Source: Nocardioides sambongensis (lineage in GTDB: Bacteria > Actinomycetota > Actinomycetes > Propionibacteriales > Nocardioidaceae). Taken from it: DNA of 64,000 bases. Within the stretch, counting starts at the first letter, position 1, and the number at the start of each line of letters is the position of its first letter. The notes under the pieces were generated by a model. The model made no database searches, had not been told where the DNA came from, and was given only the letters and a program-made list of their open reading frames with translations. Position numbers and translations under genes: made by a program. Location: positions 2,122,501 to 2,186,500 of the forward strand of contig NZ_CP041091.1 in NCBI RefSeq assembly GCF_006494815.1. Reading direction: 5' to 3'. Of this stretch, positions 16,855-25,519 are shown piece after piece.

Positions 16855-16897
16855 ACCGTAGTGCGCCTGTTTCACGGCGTGCAAATCATTTATCGGA
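16855..16897 (-). promoter_or_regulatory. Candidate WhiB7-type promoter of the whiB7 leader
   Basis: On the minus strand TTGCAC (16884-16879) and TACGGT (16860-16855) are spaced by 18 nt, a usable -35/-10 pair. Immediately upstream of the -35 is ATAAATGAT, one of the few AT-rich stretches in the region. WhiB7 binds AT-rich DNA just upstream of the -35 and activates its own gene, so this fits autoregulation. The promoter overlaps the last codons of uvrD2. Confidence 0.6.
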
Positions 16898-19005
16898 CAT
16901 TTCTGGAAGATTTCCTGCCACCACCGCGAGAACGGCCTCTCCGTACTGCTCCAGCTTGGCCGGACCGACTCCGCTGATCCGCCCCAGAGCATCCAGGTCG
17001 GCAGGCTCGAACTCGGCGATCAGCTCGAGCGTGGCGTCGGTGAAGACCACGTACGCAGGTTTCCCCTGCTCGCTCGACTCGGCCCGCCGCCACGTCTTCA
17101 GGCGATCCAGCAGTGCCTCGTCGTAGGGAACCGGGTGGTGCGCGCAGCGACCGCGCTTCTTCTCCCCCGGGGTGCCCAGCGGCTGATGGCACTCCCGGCA
17201 GCGGGCCACCCGTCCGCGGGAGCGCGCGGCCTGGGGTTGCTGGGAGGCGGGCAGCAGCGGCAGCAGGAAGCGGGACGGGCGGCGGCGCGCGGCCTGTCCC
17301 GGGTTGCGTGCGGCGGCCCAGGAGACGCTGAGGTGCTCGCGGGCGCGGGTCATGCCGACGTAGAGCAGGCGACGCTCCTCCTCGATCGCCTCGGGCCTGC
17401 CGGCCTCGCCGGCCTGCTCGGCATAGCTGATCGGCACCGTGCCGTCCTGGGCGCCGCAGCAGAAGACGGCATCCCACTCCAGGCCCTTGGCGGCGTGGAA
17501 GGTGGCCAGGGTGACGCCGTCCGCCGACGGCGCGTGCTGCTCGGCGGCGCGCCGGTCCAGGTCGTCCACGAAACCGTTCAGCGAGGCGCCGCCGCTGTGC
17601 TCGGCGGCGAACGCCGCCGCCTGGTCGACCAGCGCCTGGAACGACTCCCACCGGTCCCGCTGCTGACCGCGCGCCGCTGGTGGCTCGACACTCCAGCCCA
17701 TGCCGCCCAGCACATCGCGGACCGCGTCGACCCAGGCGCCGTCGGCGTCGTCGTTGTCGGCGTGCCCGAGCGCGCCGCTCCACGGAGACGGGTGACCGCC
17801 TCCCGCACCTCGGGCCGGTCGAAGAAGCGGGCCGCCCCGCGTACGACGTAAGGGATCCCCCGGTCGGCCAGGGCGTCCTCGAAGGTCTCGGACTGCGCGT
17901 TGATCCGGAACAGCACCGCCATCTCGCCGTAGCCGGTGCCGGCCCGGTGCAGCCGGGTGATCTGGTCCGCGACGGCGGCCGCCTCGGCCACCTCGTCGGG
18001 GTGGCCGGCGTAGCGGACGCTGGCCCCCGCCGGTCGCTGGGCGCGCAGCTCGACACCGGCGCTGGAGGTGCCGGCCAGGAGCCCGTTGGCCGCGGCGACG
18101 ACCTGGGGGGTCGAGCGGTAGTTGCGGACCAGCTCGACCGAGGTCGCGCCGGGGTAGTGCCGCGAGAAGTCCTTCAGGTAGCCGGCGTCCGCGCCGGCGA
18201 AGGAGTAGATGGTCTGCGCCGGGTCCCCGACCACACAGAGCTCGTCACGGCCGCCGAGCCAGAGCCGCAGCAGGGCGAACTGGAGCGGCGAGACGTCCTG
18301 GAACTCGTCGACGACGAACCACTTGTACTGGCGGCGCACCTGCGCGGCCACCCGCTCGTCCTCGCCGAGCAGCCCGGCGGTGAAGAGCAGGACGTCCTCC
18401 ATGTCCATCCTGCCCTGGGACCGCTTGACGTCCTCGTAGGCGGCGAACAGCTTGGCGACGGTGTCGGGTGTCTGGTCGGCGACGGACCGGCCTGCCTTCC
18501 CGGCGCGTGCCGGGTAGTCGTCGTGACCGACGTTGCTCACCTTCGCCCACTCGATCTCGGAGGCGACGTCGCGCAGCAGTGCCTGGTCGGCCTGGATCCG
18601 CAGGCTGCGGCAGGCGGCCGCCAGCAACCCGAGCTTGGACTCGGTCAGCGTGGGGAGCTCGGTGCCGTGCACCTGCGGCCAGAAGAACCTCAGCTGGCGC
18701 AGCGCCGCGCTGTGGAAGGTCCGCGCTTGGACCCCGGAGGCGCCCAACTGCCGCAGCCGTTGCCGCAGCTCGCCCGCGGCCCGGGTGGTGAAGGTGAGCG
18801 CCAGGACCTCGGTCGGCGCGTAGACGCCCGTGGCCACCCCGTGCGCGATCCGGTGGGTGATCGCCCGCGTCTTGCCGGTGCCGGCACCGGCGAGCACCCG
18901 GACCGGTCCGCGCAGGGCCTCCGCGACCGCTCGCTGCTCGGGATCGAGGGCGTCCAGGATCGAGGTCGGAGTGGAGGAGGTCGAGCCGAGCAGAGCATCG
19001 GACAT
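16886..19005 (-). CDS. uvrD2: UvrD2-type superfamily 1A DNA helicase with HRDC domain (apparent -1 frameshift)
   Basis: The N-terminal frame has the Q motif (LDPEQRAVAEA), Walker A GAGTGKT, motif Ia, and DEF-Q-D (motif II), then motif III/IV up to FFDRPEVREAVTRLRGAARSG. The other frame resumes with motif V/VI (FHAAKGLEWDAV, VGMTRARE), a cysteine cluster (CREC ... C) and a C-terminal HRDC domain (about the last 75 residues, including GRISGVGPAKLEQYG). Adding one C to the run at 17765-17767 gives 706 residues, close to mycobacterial UvrD2, which has the same tetracysteine linker and HRDC. It unwinds DNA 3' to 5'. ATG at 19005 is the likely start; longer frames run into the divergent promoter. 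Confidence 0.92.
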
Positions 19006-19060
19006 GGTGGTGGGAACATCTCCTCGGCGGGTGCGGTTGAACGGGTCGGAGGGAGTCCTG

Positions 19061-19078
19061 ACCGTTGACGTCAACGGT
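19061..19078. promoter_or_regulatory. Perfect 18-bp palindrome in the uvrD2/mrx1 divergent region
   Basis: ACCGTTGACGTCAACGGT is a perfect 18-bp palindrome, 55 bp before the uvrD2 start and 74 bp before mrx1. It carries TTGAC in both directions, so it may serve as an operator overlapping two -35 regions. I do not recognise the binding protein; it is not the actinobacterial LexA consensus. Confidence 0.55.
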
Positions 19079-19152
19079 AGGCGAGGCCCCCGACACGGAA
19101 CGGACCGGACCGGACCGTCCCCGCACGACGTCCCGAGGAGGAACGGAGCACG

Positions 19153-19398
19153 ATGAGCTTCACGATGTACACGACCCCCTGGTGCGGCTACTGCCACCGG
19201 CTGAAGTCGCAGCTGGACCGGGAGGGCATCGGATTCGAGATCGTCGACATCGAGGCGCACCCGGAGGCTGCCGCCGTCGTCGAGCAGGCCAACGGCGGCA
19301 ACCAGACCGTGCCCACGCTCGTCTACTCCGACGGCACCGCGCAGACCAACCCCTCGGTGGCGCAGATCAAGGAGAAGCTCGCGGCCCTCGCCGGCTGA
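19153..19398 (+). CDS. mrx1: Mycoredoxin (Mrx1-type glutaredoxin-like protein)
   Basis: An 81-residue thioredoxin-fold protein with the active site W-C-G-Y-C (Cys11, Cys14), the cis-proline segment TVPTLV, and the NGGNQTVPT and TNPS features of mycoredoxin-1. Mycoredoxins reduce mycothiol mixed disulfides, the actinobacterial counterpart of glutaredoxin. GAGGAAC lies just upstream of the ATG. The uvrD2-mrx1-nudC order is as in mycobacteria (Rv3198c-Rv3198A-Rv3199c), though here two sigma/anti-sigma genes are inserted between mrx1 and nudC. Confidence 0.93.
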   Translation: MSFTMYTTPWCGYCHRLKSQLDREGIGFEIVDIEAHPEAAAVVEQANGGNQTVPTLVYSDGTAQTNPSVAQIKEKLAALAG

Positions 19399-19435
19399 CG
19401 AGCCGACCCGGCGCCGCCCTCAGCCGGGTGAGGTC

Positions 19436-20731
19436 TCAGTCGAACGAGCAGCGGCCGTAGGCGCCGGGCACGCCGAGCGCCTCCACCAGCGTGTCCAGGC
19501 AGACCACGCCGAGCTCCTCGCCGACCAGCCGGTCACCGTCGAGGTCCCAGCGCACCGCCTGCTGGTAGAGGTCCTGACCGGACTCGGACCGGAGCGCGAA
19601 GAAGCCGCCGGAGATGCCGAGGAAGGTCTCGGTGGAGGGACCGCCACCGGCAGGGCCGCCGCCCGCCATGGTCAGCCCGTCGACGGCGGGCTCCTCGATC
19701 CGGGTCAGCGCGCTGCCGTCGTACCGGTAGAACGTGTGGTCGACCGAGTCGCCGATGGCCTGGACCACGACGAACGCGATCCCGTCCCCGGTGGGGAACA
19801 CACCGTTGACCACCCGCGGTCCGGCACCGGCGGGGATGGCGGTGCGGGCGCTGCCGACGACCAGCTCGACCTGGCCGTCGAGGACCTCGCCGGAGGTGCT
19901 GCCCTCGAGGCGGGCGGTGACGCCACGCCACCCGGCCACCCCGGAGATCACCTCGCCCTCGCCGGGTCCGATCGACTCGTACGGCGCCGGCTGCAGCTCC
20001 GGGAGGTCGCCGGCCTCCCCGACGAAGGTGGCGTCCGACCCGCAGCGCTCGGGAAGGTCACCGGACGCCGAGGGGCAGTACATCGCGTCGGCGGCCGGCG
20101 CGAGCGTCGGGCCGCGACCGGTCCAGCGATAGGCGGTGATGTACTCCTCCCCCGCCACGGTGTGCGAGGTGCCGGTCAGCAGCCGGCCACCGGCATCGAT
20201 CCACTGCAGCTCGTGCAGGCCGCTACCCAGGCGGACCTCGTCGACGGAGCCGTCCCCGACGATCCGGTAGACCGCGTGGTCGACCACCACCCGCAGGCCG
20301 TCGGCGCCGACGTCGGCGAGGCCGATGAGCTGCGATCCGGCGGGGACGCGCCGGGTGGCGGACCCGCCCGTGGACAGCTCGACCACGAGCCGGCGACCGG
20401 AGAGACGGACCTCGTCGTCGACGCCGTCGCCGTCGACGTCGCCGGTCGCCGTGCCGGGGGCGCCGCCGACCGGATCGGTGCTGGTCGGAACGGTGCTGGT
20501 CGGAACGGTGCTGGTCGGCCCCGGTGCGGGCTGCACGTCGTCGTCGCCGGTCCCGGCGACCACCAACGAGACCGCGACCACGATCGCAGCGGCGGCGGCC
20601 GCTGCGAGGACCGGTCGACGCCAACGGGAGTGCCGGCTCGTCTCGGGCAGCGGGGGCGTCAGCGCGTGGTCGTCGTAGAGGTCGGCGCGGGCCTGCAGCG
20701 CGCGACGCAGGCGCTCCTCGGTCGGGTTCAT
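19436..20731 (-). CDS. Single-pass membrane protein, probable partner of the adjacent ECF sigma factor
   Basis: A 431-residue protein: a cytoplasmic N-terminus of about 38 residues (MNPTEERLRRALQARADLYDDH), one transmembrane helix (about residues 39-61), a Pro/Thr linker containing a 15-bp tandem repeat (PTSTV units), then a large extracytoplasmic domain. The domain begins with DVDGDGVDDEVRL, an EF-hand-like calcium motif seen in FG-GAP repeats, and ends with cysteines that could form a disulfide. It starts with an ATGA overlap to the sigma factor stop, the usual arrangement for a membrane anti-sigma or sensor. No zinc anti-sigma (ZAS) motif is visible, so anti-sigma function is inferred from position. 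Confidence 0.7.
   Translation of the reverse strand: MNPTEERLRRALQARADLYDDHALTPPLPETSRHSRWRRPVLAAAAAAAIVVAVSLVVAGTGDDDVQPAPGPTSTVPTSTVPTSTDPVGGAPGTATGDVDGDGVDDEVRLSGRRLVVELSTGGSATRRVPAGSQLIGLADVGADGLRVVVDHAVYRIVGDGSVDEVRLGSGLHELQWIDAGGRLLTGTSHTVAGEEYITAYRWTGRGPTLAPAADAMYCPSASGDLPERCGSDATFVGEAGDLPELQPAPYESIGPGEGEVISGVAGWRGVTARLEGSTSGEVLDGQVELVVGSARTAIPAGAGPRVVNGVFPTGDGIAFVVVQAIGDSVDHTFYRYDGSALTRIEEPAVDGLTMAGGGPAGGGPSTETFLGISGGFFALRSESGQDLYQQAVRWDLDGDRLVGEELGVVCLDTLVEALGVPGAYGRCSFD
20476..20519. repeat. 15-bp tandem repeat in the linker of the sigma-partner gene
   Basis: Three units of CGGTGCTGGTCGGAA, the last partial, encode a Pro-Thr-Ser-Thr ladder between the membrane helix and the outer domain. 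Confidence 0.85.
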
Positions 20732-21242
20732 CGTGCTGCCTCCTGTGCCGTCAGCACCCTCTGCAGTGCATCGATGGCGCGGCTGGCCGTGGACTTCACC
20801 GCACCGCGGGAGATCCCGGTCGCCTCCGCGATCTCGGCCTCGCTGAGGTCCCCCAGTACCGCAGCACGAGCACCTCACGCTGGCGTTGGCCCAGCTGGTC
20901 GAGGGCGCGCAGCACCTCCCGGTGCTCCTCGGCGAGCACCACCCGCTCCACGGGGTCCGCCGGGCCGTACTCCCGCGGCGGGCGGTAGCCGCGGGAGGTA
21001 CGTCGCCGGCGCAGCGCCGAGCGCGCGTTGTTGACCACGCTGGTGCGCAGGTAGCCGACGGCGGCAGCGGGATCGCGAAGGCGCCGGTGACCGCGCACCA
21101 GGGCGGCGAACGCGTCTTGGACCACGTCCTCGGCGCTGGCCTCGTCGTCGACCAGCAGGATCGCCAACCGGGTCAACGACACCCGGTGGGCGGCGTACAG
21201 GCCGGCGACGTCGACACCGTCCGGTCCGCTGCGCTCCGTCAT
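20728..21242 (-). CDS. ECF sigma factor, SigE-family type (apparent -1 frameshift)
   Basis: The N-terminal frame has region 2 (LAILLVDDEASAEDVVQDAFAAL, AVGYLRTSVVNNARSALRRR) and the start of region 4 (LGQRQREVLVLRYWG). The frame then breaks. Adding one C at 20850-20854 restores DLSEAEIAEATGISRGAVKSTASRA, the helix-turn-helix of region 4.2, and a stop that overlaps the next gene as ATGA. The full protein would be 171 residues, a normal size for the group. It directs RNA polymerase to a small regulon, probably controlled by the membrane protein encoded next. The -35/-10-like motif upstream suggests autoregulation. Confidence 0.87.
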
Positions 21243-21279
21243 GCTCGTCTCCCGTCGTGGGCGGCTCTTCACCTGTCCA

Positions 21280-21303
21280 GACGTCTCAGGAGGGTCGAGG
21301 TTG
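21280..21303 (-). promoter_or_regulatory. Candidate ECF-type promoter of the sigma factor gene
   Basis: On the minus strand CAACC (21303-21299) and CGTC (21283-21280) are separated by 15 nt. An AAC-containing -35 and CGTC -10 are typical of ECF sigma factors. It lies about 40 bp before the start codon. The spacing is one base shorter than common examples. Confidence 0.35.
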
Positions 21304-21363
21304 CGTCGGTTCCCGATCTTTTCGCGCGCGGGACGGAGCCTCACCGTCCGCCGGGGCGGCGCG

Positions 21364-22274
21364 TCACCAGCTGCCGGGCAGGGCCTCGCCGTACCAGTGC
21401 TCGACCAACGAGCGGCTGATCGAGACGCCGCCGGGGAGCACCAGCTCACCCGATCGCGCCTGCTCCGCCATCTCGGCGCGGCTGAACCACCGGGCATCCT
21501 CCACGTCATCGTCCTCGAGGACGATCTCCGCACGCACCGCCCGCCCGGTGAACCCCAGCATCAGGCTGGCCGGCAGCGGCCACGGCTGGTTGCCGAAGTA
21601 GTCGACCTGTCCGACCACGACGCCGGTCTCCTCCTGCACCTCTCGGCGCACCGTGTCCTCGAGGGTCTCCCCCGGCTCGCAGAACCCGGCGAGCGTGGAG
21701 AAGCGCCCAGCCGGCCACATCGGGTGCCGGCCGAGCAGGCAACGTTCCTCGGGGGTGCCGGACGGGCCGTCGGTGATCAGCATGATCACGGCCGGGTCGG
21801 TGCGCGGGAACTGGGTCTTGCCACACTCGGTGCAGCGCAGCTCGTGACCGGCCGCCCTCGACTCCAAGGAGCCCCCGCAGCGCGGGCAGTGGCGGGTGGC
21901 CCACTGCCACTCGGCGATCCCCATCGCGTGGAAGAGCAACGGAGCGATCCCCTCCTCCGCGGCGTCCAGGAACGACAGGAGGCCGCGCAGCGGCACCCAG
22001 GCGCCGGGCTCCTCGGCGGCGACCTCACCGGGGACGATCACGGCCCAGTACGGCTCGCCGGCACGCTCCCGAGCAGCACGCGGGTGCCGTCGGGCGCCGT
22101 CGCCGCCGGCATCCACTCCGGTCCGGTCGCCCCCGGACGCACCCGCGTCCCGGCGATCACCAGCACCCGGCTCGCCGGGTGCTGCCACTGCTCGTCCAAC
22201 CAGGTGTCGTCGGTGCGGCGCAGACCATGACGTTCGTGCGGGGAGCGGCTGAGATCCAGGTGCGGGAAGGTCAC
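21364..22274 (-). CDS. nudC: NAD(+) diphosphatase NudC (apparent -1 frameshift)
   Basis: The N-terminal frame (MTFPHLDLSRSPHERHG) runs to DGTRVLLG and the other frame continues RERAGEPYWAVIV. Adding one C at the CCC run 22068-22070 gives 303 residues. The second part has a four-cysteine zinc site (CPRCGG ... CTECG), the Nudix box GFCEPGETLEDTVRREVQEETG, and the NudC specificity motif as N-Q-P-W-P-L-P-A-S. NudC hydrolyses NAD(H) to NMN(H) and AMP and can remove NAD caps from RNA. The GTG start at 22274 overlaps the adnB stop (GTGA), so it is the last gene of an adnA-adnB-nudC operon. Confidence 0.92.
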
Positions 22275-25200
22275 CCGTCGAGGGTAGGGGCGGTCAGGAT
22301 CCGGGTGAGCGCCGCCCGGTCGGGGAGGTCCTCGGGCTCGACCAGCCGACCGGTGCGGACGTAGTAGAAGGCGGCCCGCACCCGGGCCGGGTCGATCTCG
22401 TTGAGCTCGGCCCAGGCGGCTCGGTAGATGGCCAGCTGCAGCGGGTCGGCGTTGGCGCGGGCGTTGGTCTTCCAGTCGACCAGCAGGTAGCCCTCCCCGT
22501 CGGTGTAGACCGCATCGATCCGTCCCCGCACCACCTGGCCGTCCAGGACGAGTGCGAACGGGGCCTCCACGGCGTGGGGCACCCGTGCGCCGAACTCGCC
22601 GGCCTCGAACTTCGCGACCAGCTCCTTGAACTCCGACTGGTCGTCGATCTCGTCCAGTCCGGCATCGGCGCGGCCGGCCAGCTCGTCCGGTTCGAAGAGC
22701 CCCTGCTGGCCGAACCGGTCCTCCACCCAGGCGTGGAAGCGGGTGCCGAAGCGGGCGGCGGGCGACGGAGGACGCGGCATCGGCCGAGCCAGGTCCCGCG
22801 CGAAACCCTCGGGATCGTCGCGCAGCCGGGACAGCGTCGTCGCGGCCAACGACGACGGCAGCGGTACGACGACCTCGGCGGCCCTCTCCCGGCGCGCCTC
22901 GGCGAGCAGCCGGGCGATCTCCTCGTCCCAGTCGGCCACCAGGGCCGCCTCGACCATGTCCAGCTCGGGGTCGGGCGCCTCCGGGTCGGCGGCACGGACC
23001 AGGTCGGCCGCCGCGGTCCGCAGGGCCGCCTCCTCACCGTGGCCGGTGGGCGGCCAGGGCCGGGACGGGTCCTCGGCGGCGTAGGGGTTGGGCTCCCCCT
23101 TCGCCGGGCGGGGCAGCCAGTGCTCCGGCGGCGTGCCCCAGCTCTCCAACAGCTCCTTGACCGCCTCCTGGTAGCGGGACGGACCGTACGGGGTGACCCG
23201 GGGGCCCCACTGGTAGGAGGTCACCACCAGCCGCTCGGCGGCCCGGGTGAAGGCGACGTATCCCAGACGCAGCTCCTCGGCCGCCTCGTGGTCGTTGGCG
23301 GCCTTGCGGTAGGCGTCGAGCGCGGCCTTGTCGTGGCCGGCCAACTGGGGCAGGTCGGCGGCGTCCCCGCGCAGCGGCGCGGGGAGCACCGAGGGCGAAG
23401 AGGTCCACAGCGTGCGGCCCTGGCTCGAGGGGAACCGGCTCTCGCACACCCCGACGCAGAACACGGTGTCCCACTCCAGCCCCTTGGAGCGGTGCACGGT
23501 CAGCAGCTTGACCGAGTCGGCCTCGCTCGGGGTGGCCAGGTCGAGCCCGTTTCCCTGGTCGTCCTCGGCGGTCAGATAGGCGATCAGCGCCGGGAGGGTC
23601 ACGTCGCCGTCCACGGCCTGGAACTCCGCGACCGCCTTGACGAAGAGGTCGAGGTTGTCGCGCCGGGCGGCAGCGGCCGCGTGCACCGCCGCGGCGAGCT
23701 CGACGTCCACCCCGGTGGTGTCGATGATCCGCCGGACCAGGTCGAGCAACGGCTCCCCCACCGCCGAGCGCAGGGTCCGCAGCTCGGCGTGCAGCAGCGC
23801 GAACCGCTCCCGGGCCTCGGGTGAGTACTCCTCTTCCCCGGGGTCGGCCAGCGCGTCGTCCAGGCACGGGATCTCCGCGGGGTCGATGCCGTTCGCGATC
23901 GCCACCAGCTGCTCGTCCACCGTGCCCGGGTCCGCACCCCGGCGCCTGCCGCCGGCGAGCTCGCCGGCCCGCGACCCGAGCAGTCGCAGGTCGCGCAGAC
24001 CGATCGCCCACCGAGGACCGGCGAGCAGCGTGAGCAGCGCGGCGTTGTCCATCACGTTGTGCAGCAGGCGCAGCACCGCCACCACCTCGGCCACCTCGGG
24101 CAGCCGCAGGAGGCCCGAGAGACCGACGATCTCCACCGGGATGTCGGCCGAGGTCAGCGCGTCGTAGGCCTGCTCTGCCGTGGCGTTGTCCCGGGTGAGC
24201 ACTCCGATCCGCGCCCAGTCGCCCGGGCGGCCACCCCACGCCCCGCGGACCGCATCGGGCAGCCACTCCATCTCCTCGCGCTGGGTGCCGAAGACGCGCG
24301 CCTCCACCCGGCCGCTCCCGGCGCCGTCCGGCGCCCGGAGCCGCGCCACTCCGACCTCCCTGGCCTCCAGCGCCTCGTAGAGCGGGGTCGCCAGGTGGTT
24401 GGCGACGTCGAGGATGTGGCGCTGCGAGCGGCGGTTGATCGTCAGGGCGTACGACGGCACCGATCCGTCCACGGCGGGGAACGTGTCGGCGAAGCCGAGG
24501 ATGTTGGCCACCGACGCGCCCCGCCAGCCGTAGATCGCCTGGTTGGGGTCGCCGACTGCGGTGACCGCGTGGCCCCGGCCGCGCTCGGCGTCCGGGCCGG
24601 AGAACAGCCGGGACAGCATGATCGCCTGCGCGACGGAGGTGTCCTGGTATTCGTCGAGCAGCACCACCTTGAACCGCGCGCGCTCGGCGGCGCCCACCTC
24701 GGGGCGCTCGCGGGCGAGGCGGGCGCCGAGCTCGATCTGGTCGGAGAAGTCCATCAGCCCGAGATCGGCCTTGAGTCTGCGGTAGCCGTCGACCAGCTGG
24801 ACCAGCTCGGCGCGGCGGTCGATCGCCGACATCGCCTTCTCGATCGCCTGCAGGTAGGTCTTGCGTGCCTTGCCGGCAGCCTCCTCCTGGTGGGCGCGCT
24901 CGAACCCCCGCCGCGCCTGCGCATCGTGCTCCAGCAGGCGTGGGCTGTCCACGAGGTGCTCGCTCAGCGCCGAGTCCAGCGCGAGCAGGTTCTGGATCGC
25001 CGTCTCGGGATGGTCGGTGAGGTGCTCGATGCGTCCGGTGAACCGGTCGACGACCCGCGCGCCGAGCTGGTAGCGGGCGGCATCGGTGATCACCCGGGTG
25101 TCCGGCTCGTGCCCGATCCGCAGGCCGTGATCGGCGAGCAGGGAGGCGGCGTACGCGTTGTAGGTGGCGACGGTGGGCTCGAGCACTTCGAGCCTCTCCC

Positions 25201-25519
25201 CGTCCTCGTCGGTGGGGCCAGGATCGTCGAACGCGCCGGCCTTCTGCAGGGCCGAGCGGATCCGGTTGCGCAGCTCGGCGGCGGCCTTGGAGGTGAAGGT
25301 GAGGCCGAGGATCTCCTCCGGCGCGGCCTGGCCGGTCAGCACCAGGTAGACCACCCGCGCCGCCATCAGGGTGGTCTTCCCCGACCCGGCGCCGGCGATC
25401 ACGACGGCCGGGCTCAGCGGCGCGGTGATCGCTCGCCACTGCTCCTCGCTGGGCGCGAAGTCCGCGCCCATCTCGCGCCGCAGGTCCTCCGGCGTCTCGA
25501 TCGACAGCACTTGCCTCAC
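22271..25519 (-). CDS. adnB: AdnB-like helicase-nuclease subunit
   Basis: A UvrD-type motor (Walker A GAGSGKTT; motif II L-D-E-Y-Q-D-T; motif V/VI HRSKGLEWD and AFTRAAERL) with a C-terminal RecB-family nuclease domain. The nuclease core is L-V-D-W-K-T near residue 1020. With AdnA it forms the ATP-dependent dsDNA end-resection motor-nuclease of actinobacteria. A GTG at 25519 overlaps the adnA TGA as GTGA and is preferred over a longer start, giving 1082 residues. A 4-bp overlap then links it to nudC. Assignment as AdnB rests on gene order (second gene) and on the intact motor and nuclease motifs. Confidence 0.92.
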   Translation of the reverse strand: MRQVLSIETPEDLRREMGADFAPSEEQWRAITAPLSPAVVIAGAGSGKTTLMAARVVYLVLTGQAAPEEILGLTFTSKAAAELRNRIRSALQKAGAFDDPGPTDEDGERLEVLEPTVATYNAYAASLLADHGLRIGHEPDTRVITDAARYQLGARVVDRFTGRIEHLTDHPETAIQNLLALDSALSEHLVDSPRLLEHDAQARRGFERAHQEEAAGKARKTYLQAIEKAMSAIDRRAELVQLVDGYRRLKADLGLMDFSDQIELGARLARERPEVGAAERARFKVVLLDEYQDTSVAQAIMLSRLFSGPDAERGRGHAVTAVGDPNQAIYGWRGASVANILGFADTFPAVDGSVPSYALTINRRSQRHILDVANHLATPLYEALEAREVGVARLRAPDGAGSGRVEARVFGTQREEMEWLPDAVRGAWGGRPGDWARIGVLTRDNATAEQAYDALTSADIPVEIVGLSGLLRLPEVAEVVAVLRLLHNVMDNAALLTLLAGPRWAIGLRDLRLLGSRAGELAGGRRRGADPGTVDEQLVAIANGIDPAEIPCLDDALADPGEEEYSPEARERFALLHAELRTLRSAVGEPLLDLVRRIIDTTGVDVELAAAVHAAAAARRDNLDLFVKAVAEFQAVDGDVTLPALIAYLTAEDDQGNGLDLATPSEADSVKLLTVHRSKGLEWDTVFCVGVCESRFPSSQGRTLWTSSPSVLPAPLRGDAADLPQLAGHDKAALDAYRKAANDHEAAEELRLGYVAFTRAAERLVVTSYQWGPRVTPYGPSRYQEAVKELLESWGTPPEHWLPRPAKGEPNPYAAEDPSRPWPPTGHGEEAALRTAAADLVRAADPEAPDPELDMVEAALVADWDEEIARLLAEARRERAAEVVVPLPSSLAATTLSRLRDDPEGFARDLARPMPRPPSPAARFGTRFHAWVEDRFGQQGLFEPDELAGRADAGLDEIDDQSEFKELVAKFEAGEFGARVPHAVEAPFALVLDGQVVRGRIDAVYTDGEGYLLVDWKTNARANADPLQLAIYRAAWAELNEIDPARVRAAFYYVRTGRLVEPEDLPDRAALTRILTAPTLDG

